DNA of 64,000 nucleotides from the NCBI RefSeq assembly GCF_003259365.1, contig NZ_QLLY01000007.1:310001-374000 (forward strand). The letters are read 5' to 3'. This stretch comes from Streptomyces sp. PsTaAH-137 (GTDB taxonomy: Bacteria; Actinomycetota; Actinomycetes; Streptomycetales; Streptomycetaceae). Shown here in pieces: positions 16,401-24,774 of this stretch. A program made the translations under genes and the position numbers. How positions within the stretch are numbered: position 1 is the first letter of the stretch; each line of letters begins with the position of its first letter. Under the pieces are notes generated by a model. The model worked only from the letters and a program-made list of their open reading frames with translations. It was not told the origin of the DNA and ran no database searches.

Positions 16401-18242
16401 ATGTGCGGCATCACCGGCTGGGTCTCCTTCGACCGTGACCTGCGGACCTCGCACGACACATTGGATGCGATGACGGCCACCATGGAGTGCCGTGGCCCGG
16501 ACGACCGCGGCACCTGGATCGACGGCCCCGCGGGGCTCGGCCACCGCCGGCTCGCCATCATCGACCTGCCGGGCGGACGGCAGCCGATGACCGTGGAGAC
16601 ACCGGGCGGCACGGTCGCGATGGTGTACTCCGGCGAGACGTACAACTACACCGAGCTGCGCGCCGAACTGGCCGCCAAGGGGCACCGGTTCAGGACCGAC
16701 TCGGACACCGAGGTCGTCCTGCGCGGCTACCTGGAGTGGGGCGAGGAGCTGCCCCGGCGGCTCAACGGCATGTACGCCTTCGCCATCTGGGACGGCCGCA
16801 CCGACAAGCTCGTCATGATCCGCGACCGGATGGGCATCAAGCCCTTCTACTTCTACGAGACCCCGGACGGCGTGCTGTTCGGCTCCGAGCCCAAGGCGAT
16901 CCTCGCCAACCCGCTCGCCCGGGGCCGGGTCTCCCTGGAGGGGCTGCGTGAACTCTTCACGTTCGTGAAGACTCCGGGGCAGGCGGTGTGGGAGGGGATG
17001 CACGAGGTCGAGCCGGGCACGGTCGTCACCGTGGACCGGTCCGGGCTGCGGGCACGCGCGTACTGGACGCTGGAGACGAAGGCGCACACCGACCACAAGG
17101 ACACGACGATCGCCACGGTGCGCGAGCTGCTCGACGACATCGTGCGCCGCCAGCTCGTCTCGGACGTCCCGCGCTGCACGCTGCTCTCGGGCGGTCTGGA
17201 CTCCTCGGCGATGACCGCGATCGCCGCTCAGCAGCTGGCCGGGCGGGGCGAGACGGTGCGCAGCTTCGCCGTCGACTTCCTCGGGCAGGCGGAGAACTTC
17301 GTCGCCGACGAACTGCGCGGCACGCCCGACACCCCCTTCGTGCACGACGTGGCGAAGGCGTCCGGCACCGACCACCGCGACATCGTGCTGGACTCGCACG
17401 CGCTGGCCGACCCCGAGGTCCGCGCCAAGGTCATCCGGGCCCGTGACCTCCCGGCCGGCTTCGGTGACCTGGACGCCTCGCTGTACCTGCTGTTCAAGGC
17501 GATCCGCGAGCACTCGACCGTCGCGCTCTCCGGCGAGTCCGCGGACGAGGTGTTCGGCGGCTACCTCCAGTTCTTCGACGAGGAGGCGCGCGCCGCGAAC
17601 ACCTTCCCGTGGCTGGTGAACATGGGCCGGCACATGGGTGACGACGCGGACGTGCTCCGCCCGGACCTCGCGCGCCGTCTCGACCTGGGCGGCTATGTCG
17701 CCGACAACTACGCGGGCGCCGTGCGCGGCATCCAGCGGCTCGACGGCGAGAGCGACTTCGAGTACCGGATGCGGCGGATCTGCCATCTGCACCTGACCCG
17801 CTTCGTCCGGGTGCTGCTCGACCGCAAGGACCGGGCGAGCATGGCGGTGGGCCTGGAGGTGCGGGTGCCGTTCTGCGACCACCGGCTCGTCGAGTACGTG
17901 TACAACACGCCCTGGGCGCTGAAGTCCTTCGACGGCCGGGAGAAGTCCCTGCTGCGGGAGGCGACCGCGGATGTGCTGCCGAAGTCGGTGTACGACCGGG
18001 TGAAGAGCCCGTACCCCTCGACGCAGGACCCGAAGTACGCGGTCGCGCTCCAGGACCACACCAAGGATCTGCTGGCGCGCCCCTCGCACCGGGTCTTCGA
18101 CATCGTCGACCGCGACCGGGTGCACCGGGCCGCGCACCGCGAGGCCCCGCAGATCACCCAGGCGTCGCGGCGCGGCCTGGAGCGCACGCTCGACCTGGCG
18201 CTCTGGCTGGACATGTACAACCCGGAACTGGCACTGGACTGA
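16401..18242 (+). CDS. asnB: Asparagine synthetase, glutamine-hydrolysing
   Basis: 613 residues. Makes asparagine from aspartate, glutamine and ATP. The N-terminal class II amidotransferase domain starts MCGITGW, with Cys2 as the nucleophile after Met removal; RLAIIDL and the glutaminase residues follow. The C-terminal synthetase domain has the PP-loop SGGLDSS at 263-269 and the GESADEVFGGY segment. ATG 16401 is certain because Cys2 must be N-terminal, and GGGAGGAA precedes it. It is single and has no biosynthetic partner genes nearby, so a housekeeping role is favoured over an antibiotic amidotransferase. Confidence 0.93.
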   Translation: MCGITGWVSFDRDLRTSHDTLDAMTATMECRGPDDRGTWIDGPAGLGHRRLAIIDLPGGRQPMTVETPGGTVAMVYSGETYNYTELRAELAAKGHRFRTDSDTEVVLRGYLEWGEELPRRLNGMYAFAIWDGRTDKLVMIRDRMGIKPFYFYETPDGVLFGSEPKAILANPLARGRVSLEGLRELFTFVKTPGQAVWEGMHEVEPGTVVTVDRSGLRARAYWTLETKAHTDHKDTTIATVRELLDDIVRRQLVSDVPRCTLLSGGLDSSAMTAIAAQQLAGRGETVRSFAVDFLGQAENFVADELRGTPDTPFVHDVAKASGTDHRDIVLDSHALADPEVRAKVIRARDLPAGFGDLDASLYLLFKAIREHSTVALSGESADEVFGGYLQFFDEEARAANTFPWLVNMGRHMGDDADVLRPDLARRLDLGGYVADNYAGAVRGIQRLDGESDFEYRMRRICHLHLTRFVRVLLDRKDRASMAVGLEVRVPFCDHRLVEYVYNTPWALKSFDGREKSLLREATADVLPKSVYDRVKSPYPSTQDPKYAVALQDHTKDLLARPSHRVFDIVDRDRVHRAAHREAPQITQASRRGLERTLDLALWLDMYNPELALD

Positions 18243-18284
18243 CCTTCCCGGCTTGTTCGGTGGCCGGTCGCGCAGGGATGTGCC

Positions 18285-18290
18285 TATACT
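18285..18290 (+). promoter_or_regulatory. -10-like hexamer upstream of the VOC gene
   Basis: TATACT preceded by TGCC, resembling an extended -10; no good -35 at 17-18 bp. It lies 77 bp before the ATG of the VOC gene. Confidence 0.4.
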
Positions 18291-18367
18291 CCCGGCCGCA
18301 TCGCGTGCCGGTCACCGACCCGGTGAGGCATGGAGGTGCCGGAGTTGCCTTCTGGAGGCAATCCAGT

Positions 18368-18760
18368 ATGTCTGTCCAGCTCAATCACACGATCGTCCAC
18401 GCCCGGGACAACCGGGAGTCGGCGGAGTTCCTCGCCCACATCCTCGGTCTCAAGGTGGGCGCCGAGTGGGGCCCGTTCGTCGCCCTCGACCTCAGCAACG
18501 GCGTCACCCTCGACTTCGCGTCCGTCCCCGCCGGATCCATCGTGACCCAGCACTACGCCTTCCTCGTCACCGAGGAGGAGTTCGACGGCGTCTTCCAGCG
18601 CATCAAGGACGCCGGAATCACCTACTACGCCGATCCGCACGGCGCGCGGCCGGGCGAGATCAACCACAACGACGGCGGTCGTGGCGTGTACTTCATGGAT
18701 CCCGCACGCCACGGCATGGAGGTCATCACCCGCCCCTACGGGGGCGGCGACGGCGCCTGA
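18368..18760 (+). CDS. VOC-family (glyoxalase/bleomycin-resistance fold) protein
   Basis: 130 residues, a single VOC domain. N-terminal His in LNHTIVHARD, the central QHYAFLV with His, and a C-terminal GVYFMDPARHGMEVITRPY with the conserved Glu give the usual metal ligands, so it is probably a metal-dependent lyase, dioxygenase or binding protein. Substrate unknown. GGAGGCA at 18353-18359 lies 8 nt before ATG 18368. Separated from asnB by 125 bp with its own -10-like element. Confidence 0.85.
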   Translation: MSVQLNHTIVHARDNRESAEFLAHILGLKVGAEWGPFVALDLSNGVTLDFASVPAGSIVTQHYAFLVTEEEFDGVFQRIKDAGITYYADPHGARPGEINHNDGGRGVYFMDPARHGMEVITRPYGGGDGA

Positions 18761-18779
18761 CGCCGACCGGAACACATCC

Positions 18780-18812
18780 CCCTTCGGGCCGTCCGTGCGG
18801 CGGCCCGAAGGG
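18780..18812. terminator. Hairpin between the VOC gene and the minus-strand membrane gene
   Basis: An 11-bp perfect stem CCCTTCGGGCC / GGCCCGAAGGG (18780-18790 with 18802-18812) between two convergent stops; likely bidirectional. Confidence 0.65.
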
Positions 18813-18814
18813 TC

Positions 18815-19051
18815 TCAGCCGAAGTCGGTGACGGCGAACACCAGCAGCACCGTACCGACCACGACCGCCGACACCGCCAGCGCTCCGAGGCCCAGCGCCA
18901 GGCGCCGGGCGGGGCGACAGACAAGTTCGGCATCCTCCTGGCGGACCGTCGCCGAACACGGCAAGGTCGCCAGACCGTAGGTCACCAGGCCCGCCACACC
19001 GACCGTCAGGCCCAGTCCCAGCCACGTCACACCCGCGGACATAAAGGACAT
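18815..19051 (-). CDS. Small two-helix membrane protein
   Basis: 78 residues with two hydrophobic segments (~8-29, VTWLGLGLTVGVAGLVTYGL; and ~50-73, ALGLGALAVSAVVVGTVLLV) joined by a charged loop with two Cys. I do not recognise the family. It lies 58 bp downstream of the P450-reductase fusion on the same strand and could be co-transcribed. ATG 19042 is an alternative start; neither start has a strong ribosome binding site. Confidence 0.55.
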   Translation of the reverse strand: MSFMSAGVTWLGLGLTVGVAGLVTYGLATLPCSATVRQEDAELVCRPARRLALGLGALAVSAVVVGTVLLVFAVTDFG

Positions 19052-19109
19052 GTATCTGATTCTGGGCCCTGTGTGACGATCCCGCTACGGCAGGCTCCGG
19101 CCAAGGTCC

Positions 19110-22100
19110 TCAGCCGGCGTAGACGTCCTCCACGTAGCGCCCCTCGGCCACGAGTCCGGCGAGCCATGCCTCGGCCGCGCTCTCGTCCGCGCCGGGCGTG
19201 CGCTCCCGGTACAGCGCCCGGAACGCGGCCCGTACCCCGGGCGCCATGCGGGCGCCGTCGCCGCAGACGTAGACCCGGGCCCCGGCGTCGAGGAGCCGGC
19301 CCACTTCGGCGGCCTCGGCGGCGATGCGGTGCTGCACGAACGCGTGCCCGTCGACCGGTGCCTCGCTGAAGACGGGCCGCAGCGAGATCGTCCCCGCGGC
19401 GTCCGCGGCGCGCAGTTCGCCGGCGTGCAGGAAGTCCCGGTCGGGGTGGTCGCAGCCGAAGTAGACGAGGGCGGGCGGGAGCCCGGCACCGCGTTCGGCG
19501 ACCGCGCCGCGGAAGGGGGCGAGGCCCGTCCCGGCCGCGATCATGATGACCGGTTCGGGCGCCTCGGGCGCGATGCGGAAGACGTCGCGGCACGGCTGGA
19601 CGCGGCCGAGGACCACCGCTCCGGGCCGCAGTCCGGCGAGATGGGTGGAGCCGGTGCCCCGGTGGCGGCCGCGGCCGGAAGCGGCCGGTGCGTCGAGGAC
19701 GGACACCATCAGGTCGATGTGGCCGGGTTCGCCCGTCGCGGAACTGGAGGAGATCGAGTAGTGGCGCGGCCGCAGGGGCGGAAGCACCTCGAGGAGGGCC
19801 GGCCAGGTGAGCGCTCCGCGCAGCGCCGGGTGGTCCTCGACCAGTTCGACGAAGGTGCGCGGGTCGTCGGCCGGGAGCGCCTTCAGGGCGGCTGCCTCGG
19901 GCGGGCAGGGGTTGGCCGCGGCCAGCACGGCCACCGCGTCGGCGGTGGGACGGTGCCGCAACTCGACGTGCCGGGTGAGGAGTTCGCGTACGGTCAGCGG
20001 CCGGTCGACGGCGAGCGCGGTCCGTCCGGGCCGGTGGTCGCGCAGGTCGAGCAGGGTGTCCGGGTCGAGGCCGAGCGCCGCCGTCGCCCGGTCCACGAGG
20101 GCCGCGTCGTGGGCGGGGAGCACGGCGAGGTGGTCGCCGGTGCGGTACGTCGTTCCCTCGGGCAGGGCAAGCCGCAGGAACCGCTTGGCGCGGGGGTGCC
20201 CGGGCGCCGTGAGGTCGTAGGACTCGGTGACGGTCAGCTCGCCGAGGCCGTGCCGGGTGGCGGCGGCGTCGAGCGGGCCGCCGGTCAGGACTCGGATCTC
20301 GTACGGCGTCGAGGACGCGGGCGCGGCGCCGGTGGCGTCCGGGTCGCCGTAGCGCTCCAGGAGGGCGGCGCGCAGCCGGGCGGTGAAGGTGCGCACGGTG
20401 CCGTTCAGGTCGCCGGAGGCGTCGGCGGCGGCGCGCTCGCACAGACGGTCGGAGCCCGCCGCGGCGAGGCGCTCGTCGATGCGGGTGGGGACGTGCTGGT
20501 AGGTGGCGGCCCAGTTGCGGTCGCCGACGCCGAGGACGGCGTACACGACCCCGTCGGGAATGTCGCCGGGGATGTCGTCGAGGGCGGCGGCGAACTCCCG
20601 TGCGTCGTCGGTGGGCCGGCCGTTGTAGGAGGCGGCGACGATGATCACCGGCCGGTCCGTGGGCAGGGCGCCCGCGTAGGCGTCGAGCGGGGCGACCTCG
20701 GTGGTGCAGCCCAGGGTGGCGGCCTCGTCGGCGAGTTGCCGGGCGAGTCCCGAGCAGGTGCCGTAGTTGCTGCCGTGCAGGAACAGCGCGCTCGTGCCGG
20801 GGCGCACGCGCACCGGCAACTCGGCGGTTTCCACGCCCCGTTCGGATCCGGTGGTGGTGCCCGAGCCGGGCAGTGGGCCGCGGCGGCGGTCGGCCGGGGT
20901 GCGCGGGGCGAGGGTGAGGGTGAAGCCGTCCGGTTTCATGGTGAGGGTCTCCTTCACCGTGAGCCGGTAGTCGGCGTGGTCGCGCAGCCGGTAGCGGTGC
21001 ACCAGCATCGCGAGCAGCATGGTGGCCTCGTGCAGGGCGAACTGCCGCCCGATGCAGGCTCGTTCGCCGGTGCCGAACGGCTTGAAGGCGTGCACGGAGC
21101 GGGCCGCCTCGGCCTCGGGGGTGAACCGGCCGGGGTCGAAGCGCTCGGGGTTGTCGCCCCAGACGGGCTGTCGGTGGAGCATCGGCGCGAGGACGGTGAC
21201 GCCCTGTCCGGCGCGCAGCGGGATGCGTCCGCCGAGGAGGGTGTCCTCGCGGGCCTGCCGGCTGAAGGCGGCGGCCGTCGGCCACAGCCGCAGCGCCTCG
21301 TTGAGGACCTGCCGGGTGTAGGTGAGGCGGCCGATGTCGTCGAAGCCGGGCTCGGGATCCGCGGTGTCGCCCCACAGGTCGTCGACCTCGCGGCGTACGA
21401 GGTCGAGGGCGGCGGGGTTCTTGGCGAGGTAGTACAGGGCGAAGGACATCGCGCCGGACGTCGTCTCGTGTCCGGCGATGAGGAAGGTGATGACCTGGTT
21501 GCGGATGTTCGCAGTGTCCAGCGTCGAACCGTCGCGGGGGTGTTCGGCGGTCAGCATGAGGCCGAGCAGATCGTCACCGGCCGCCTCCGTCCCCCGTACG
21601 CGGGCGGTGATGACGTCGTCGACGACCTGCGCGAGGTGGTCGGCGTCGGTGCGGAACGCCGCGTCGACGGCCGTGTGATCGCCGCCGGGGACGCGGGCGA
21701 GGCGCTTCATGCTCCATTCCAGGCAGCGCACCATCGATTCGACGAAGGGGTGGGGCTCCGCGCTGTCGAAGGACCCGAAGTCGTAGCCGAATCCGGCGAG
21801 TCCGATGGTGTCGAGGGTCATCCGGGTCATGTCGGCGGGGACGTCGACGGGGCTGCCGTCGCGGGCCGCGCGGTCCCAGCTGTCGATGACGCGGCGGGCG
21901 ACGCGGTACATCACCGGGTGGTACGTGCGCATGGAGCCGAGCGCGAAGGCGGGCATCAGGATGTCGTGGGCGCGGGCCCAGTTCGGCTCGTCGTTGTAGG
22001 CGGTGAACAGGCCGTCGGCGGCGAACTCCCGGACGTTCTGCAGGGCCGGGCCGACGTGTTTGGCGAAGCGGTCCTCGTCGGCGAGTTCGGTGACCAGGCC

Positions 22101-22277
22101 GAGATCGGCGACGAACAGGGCGTCGCGGCCGTGCAGCCGACGCACGAGGGCCGGGCCGTGCTCCCGCATCAGGCCCATGACCTGCTGGAGCGGGGCCGCG
22201 CCGGGGCCGGTGGCGGAGATGTCGATGAGCGGAAGGCCGTCGGTGGGGGGCGGCGGGAGCAGCGCGTTGTGCGGCAT
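19110..22277 (-). CDS. Self-sufficient cytochrome P450 / NADPH-P450 reductase fusion (CYP102 type)
   Basis: 1055 residues, the length of P450 BM3. Heme domain ~1-465: AGHETTSG I-helix and FKPFGTGERACIG with heme ligand Cys408. Flavodoxin-like FMN domain from ~495 (FLHGSNYGTCSGLA, AASYNGRP). FAD domain with RHYSISSSS near 837, NADPH site IAAGTGLAPFRG near 910, and VYVCGDGARMAPGV near 1002. It likely hydroxylates medium or long fatty acids or amides at subterminal positions, drawing electrons from NADPH without a partner. Divergent from a PAS-LuxR regulator, with an inverted repeat between. Confidence 0.93.
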   Translation of the reverse strand: MPHNALLPPPPTDGLPLIDISATGPGAAPLQQVMGLMREHGPALVRRLHGRDALFVADLGLVTELADEDRFAKHVGPALQNVREFAADGLFTAYNDEPNWARAHDILMPAFALGSMRTYHPVMYRVARRVIDSWDRAARDGSPVDVPADMTRMTLDTIGLAGFGYDFGSFDSAEPHPFVESMVRCLEWSMKRLARVPGGDHTAVDAAFRTDADHLAQVVDDVITARVRGTEAAGDDLLGLMLTAEHPRDGSTLDTANIRNQVITFLIAGHETTSGAMSFALYYLAKNPAALDLVRREVDDLWGDTADPEPGFDDIGRLTYTRQVLNEALRLWPTAAAFSRQAREDTLLGGRIPLRAGQGVTVLAPMLHRQPVWGDNPERFDPGRFTPEAEAARSVHAFKPFGTGERACIGRQFALHEATMLLAMLVHRYRLRDHADYRLTVKETLTMKPDGFTLTLAPRTPADRRRGPLPGSGTTTGSERGVETAELPVRVRPGTSALFLHGSNYGTCSGLARQLADEAATLGCTTEVAPLDAYAGALPTDRPVIIVAASYNGRPTDDAREFAAALDDIPGDIPDGVVYAVLGVGDRNWAATYQHVPTRIDERLAAAGSDRLCERAAADASGDLNGTVRTFTARLRAALLERYGDPDATGAAPASSTPYEIRVLTGGPLDAAATRHGLGELTVTESYDLTAPGHPRAKRFLRLALPEGTTYRTGDHLAVLPAHDAALVDRATAALGLDPDTLLDLRDHRPGRTALAVDRPLTVRELLTRHVELRHRPTADAVAVLAAANPCPPEAAALKALPADDPRTFVELVEDHPALRGALTWPALLEVLPPLRPRHYSISSSSATGEPGHIDLMVSVLDAPAASGRGRHRGTGSTHLAGLRPGAVVLGRVQPCRDVFRIAPEAPEPVIMIAAGTGLAPFRGAVAERGAGLPPALVYFGCDHPDRDFLHAGELRAADAAGTISLRPVFSEAPVDGHAFVQHRIAAEAAEVGRLLDAGARVYVCGDGARMAPGVRAAFRALYRERTPGADESAAEAWLAGLVAEGRYVEDVYAG

Positions 22278-22356
22278 GGTGCGACAACTGCCTTTCGCGA
22301 AGCGGTGGATCGGAGCTTCCAGCTTGCTGCCGCTCCCCCGCCGGTCGCCGCAGGTC

Positions 22357-22376
22357 CACTACATGATTGTGTAGTG
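22357..22376. promoter_or_regulatory. Inverted repeat between the P450 fusion and the PAS-LuxR gene
   Basis: CACTACA (22357-22363) and TGTAGTG (22370-22376) with a 6-nt spacer: 7-bp perfect arms in an otherwise GC-rich 165-bp divergent gap, 80 bp from the P450 ATG and 67 bp from the regulator. Probable operator for the divergent pair. Confidence 0.65.
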
Positions 22377-22442
22377 ACCGGCGGCGCGCCGGGGTTGTGC
22401 CGGACGCCGGTCCGTGACATGCCCGGCGGGAGGTGAGGGTCC

Positions 22443-23108
22443 GTGGACGCGGTGGTGTGGCGCAATCGCGCGATGGTGCTGTTCGACCGGATCCCGATGC
22501 CGGTCGCGGTGTGCGATCCGTACGGCACCGTGCGGCTGGCGAACGCGGCGCTGGCCGCCGAGTGGGGCACCACGCCGGGCCGGCTGAAGGGCCGGGACAT
22601 GCTGGATCTGTTCCCGCCGCTGGACGCGGCGCAGGTGGAGCGGATCGCCGAGGCCCTGAAGCTGCGCCGCCGTTCCCGTTACACGGTGTCGGTGACCTGG
22701 CGGGACACGCACGACGCGCGGCGGCACGGCGAGCTGATCGTCGACCCGGTGAGCGACGCGCCGAACGCGCTGCCCGATCTGCTGGTGATGCTGCGTACCG
22801 CTCCCGCCCCGGCGGCGGACCGGGACGAGCCGTCGACCGACGCGCTGCACCCGAACGAGAAGCGGATCCTGGCGCTGCTCGCGGCGGGCGCGACGACCGC
22901 GCAGGCAGCGCGCGAGACGGGCCTGACGACGGACGGCGTCACGTACCACCTGCGGCGGCTGTCCAGCCGCTGGGGCGCGGCGAACCGTACGGAACTGGTG
23001 GCCCGCGCCTATGCGTCGGGGGTTCTGGTGCCCGGGGTGTGGCCGCCTCAGCCGGCGTCGTCCAGGCCGGGGACCGGCGCGCCCGAGGGGAACTCCGCCA
23101 GGACGTAG
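22443..23108 (+). CDS. PAS domain / LuxR-type HTH regulator
   Basis: 221 residues from GTG 22443 with an AGGTGAGG-type ribosome binding site. Residues ~10-120 form a PAS fold (FDRIPMPVAVCDPYGTVRLANAAL, LKGRDMLDLFPPL). Residues ~140-200 form a LuxR HTH (LHPNEKRILALLAAGATT ... VTYHLRRLSSRWG). PAS-LuxR proteins usually sense a small ligand or redox state. Its position suggests it controls the divergent P450 fusion (inference). Its 3' end overlaps the convergent SRPBCC gene by 61 bp. Confidence 0.85.
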   Translation: MDAVVWRNRAMVLFDRIPMPVAVCDPYGTVRLANAALAAEWGTTPGRLKGRDMLDLFPPLDAAQVERIAEALKLRRRSRYTVSVTWRDTHDARRHGELIVDPVSDAPNALPDLLVMLRTAPAPAADRDEPSTDALHPNEKRILALLAAGATTAQAARETGLTTDGVTYHLRRLSSRWGAANRTELVARAYASGVLVPGVWPPQPASSRPGTGAPEGNSART

Positions 23109-23572
23109 GCGTCGTACAGCTCTTTCCAGGCGGGCCCTGACGACGCCTCCGCCTCGCCCCGGTCGGCCGCGTCGAGGGCGTGCAGGCAGACCTCCCAGCC
23201 CGCGGCGTTGCGGGCCGCGGTATCGGCGCTCTCGAGGACGTTCGTCAGGGTGAGCCGGGTGCTGCCGTCGCCGAGCGGTGCGACGTCGAGCCGGAGTTCG
23301 TCGCCGCCCCAGGTGTAGGCGAGGTGGTGCGGGGCGTCGGCGGTGAGGACGGTGCCGGTGGACTCCGGCATGTGGGGGTCGTCGAAGAAGCGGATCGTGG
23401 CTCCGGGGCGCAGTTCGTCCACCTCGAACGCCGAGGGGAACCAGCGGGCCAGTTCGGCGGGGTCGCTCGCGTAGCTCCAGACCTGTTCGACCGGGCGCCG
23501 GTAGGTGCGGGTGAGGCGGACGGCGGGGCGGCCGTCGTCCAGGGTCAGGTAGTCGCCGGTCAGGATCGTCAT
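23048..23572 (-). CDS. SRPBCC / AHSA1-type START-like protein
   Basis: 174 residues. Typical AHSA1 pattern: VRLTRTYRRPVEQVWSYASDPAELARWFP at the N-terminus, then PGATIRFFDDPHMPESTGTV and LAYTWGGDELRLDVAPLGDG, and a C-terminal helix GWEVCLHALDAA. These proteins bind hydrophobic ligands or act as chaperone-associated factors; no reaction is known. It runs 61 bp into the end of the PAS-LuxR gene on the other strand, an unusually long tail-to-tail overlap. Confidence 0.82.
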   Translation of the reverse strand: MTILTGDYLTLDDGRPAVRLTRTYRRPVEQVWSYASDPAELARWFPSAFEVDELRPGATIRFFDDPHMPESTGTVLTADAPHHLAYTWGGDELRLDVAPLGDGSTRLTLTNVLESADTAARNAAGWEVCLHALDAADRGEAEASSGPAWKELYDAYVLAEFPSGAPVPGLDDAG

Positions 23573-23765
23573 GCGCGCGCACCTTCCGCGGTCCGAAGCG
23601 ATCTGGAGTGACCTCGGGGACAGGGAGGGTTCTCGGGCGTCCCGTGAGTCGATTCCAGCCTCTCACCGCACACGAAGCGCCGCCTCCCGCGGTAGCGGTG
23701 GTACGTCCCGCGTTTCCCGGGCAGGCTCGTGGACGTCCGTATCCGGTTTTTCAGGGAGATGTCTC

Positions 23766-24737
23766 ATGGACGGCAACGCCTCGCTCGGCAAGAAGGGCTT
23801 CAAGCGCTCCCGCAGTCACTTCGCCGACCGGATCACGGCCGACGGCCGGGACGGCTGGCCGGTGGAGGCCGGCCGGTACCGGCTCGTCGTCAGCCTGGCC
23901 TGCCCCTGGGCGAGCCGGGCGCTCGTGGTGCGGCGGCTGCTCGGCCTGGAGGACGCCCTGCCGCTCGCGGTCACCGACCCGATCCAGGACGACCGCAGCT
24001 GGCGGTTCACGCTCGACCCGGACGGCCGCGACCCGGTGCTCGGCATCCGCTACCTCAGTGAGGCCTACGACGCCCGCGAGACGGGCTATCCGGGCGGGGT
24101 CAGCGTGCCGGCGATCGTCGACGTACCGTCCGGCAAGCTCGTGACCAACGACTACCAGCAGCTCACCCTCGATCTGGCGACCGAGTGGACGGCGCTGCAC
24201 CGCCCCGGCGCCCCCGATCTGTACCCGGAGCCGCTGCGCGACGAGATCGACGACGTCATGGAGGGGATCTACCAGGACGTCAACAACGGCGTGTACCGCG
24301 CCGGGTTCGCGACGAAGCAGAGCGAGTACGAGGCCGCGTACGGCGATGTGTTCGGCCGGCTCGACCTCGTGTCGCGGCGGCTGGCCGGGCAGCGGTATCT
24401 GGTCGGGGACACGATCACGGAGGCCGACGTCCGGCTGTTCACGACGCTGGTGCGGTTCGACGCCGTCTATCACGGTCACTTCAAGTGCAATCGCAACAAG
24501 CTGACGGAGGACCCGGTGCTGTGGGCCTACGCGCGGGATCTGTTCCAGACGCCGGGCTTCGGCGACACGGTCGACTTCGACCACATCAAGCGGCACTACT
24601 ACCAGGTGCACACCGGGATCAACCCGACCGGGATCGTGCCGCTCGGCCCCGACCCGTCGGGCTGGTCGGCCCCGCACGGGCGGGAGCGGCTCGGCGGCCG
24701 GCCCTTCGGTGACGGGACGCCGCCGGCTCCTCGGTAG
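23766..24737 (+). CDS. Glutathionyl-hydroquinone reductase-like protein (ECM4/YqjG family)
   Basis: 323 residues, the normal length for the family. Thioredoxin-like N-terminal domain with the diagnostic LACPWASRAL (catalytic Cys, C-P-W-A), then VPAIVDVPSGKLVTNDYQQL and an all-helical C-terminal GST domain with HFKCNRNKLTEDPVLW, a family signature. These enzymes reduce S-glutathionylated hydroquinones. Streptomyces makes mycothiol rather than glutathione, so the true substrate is probably a mycothiol adduct (inference). AGGGAG at 23753-23758 precedes ATG 23766. Confidence 0.88.
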   Translation: MDGNASLGKKGFKRSRSHFADRITADGRDGWPVEAGRYRLVVSLACPWASRALVVRRLLGLEDALPLAVTDPIQDDRSWRFTLDPDGRDPVLGIRYLSEAYDARETGYPGGVSVPAIVDVPSGKLVTNDYQQLTLDLATEWTALHRPGAPDLYPEPLRDEIDDVMEGIYQDVNNGVYRAGFATKQSEYEAAYGDVFGRLDLVSRRLAGQRYLVGDTITEADVRLFTTLVRFDAVYHGHFKCNRNKLTEDPVLWAYARDLFQTPGFGDTVDFDHIKRHYYQVHTGINPTGIVPLGPDPSGWSAPHGRERLGGRPFGDGTPPAPR

Positions 24738-24774
24738 GGTCGGGGTGTTCGTTCCTCCTGGTCACGGAGTCGCC

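Noticed and set aside
19329-22436. 1035-codon plus-strand frame opposite the P450-reductase fusion
   Set aside because: Gly/Arg/Val-rich antisense shadow of a gene with clear heme, FMN, FAD and NADPH motifs.
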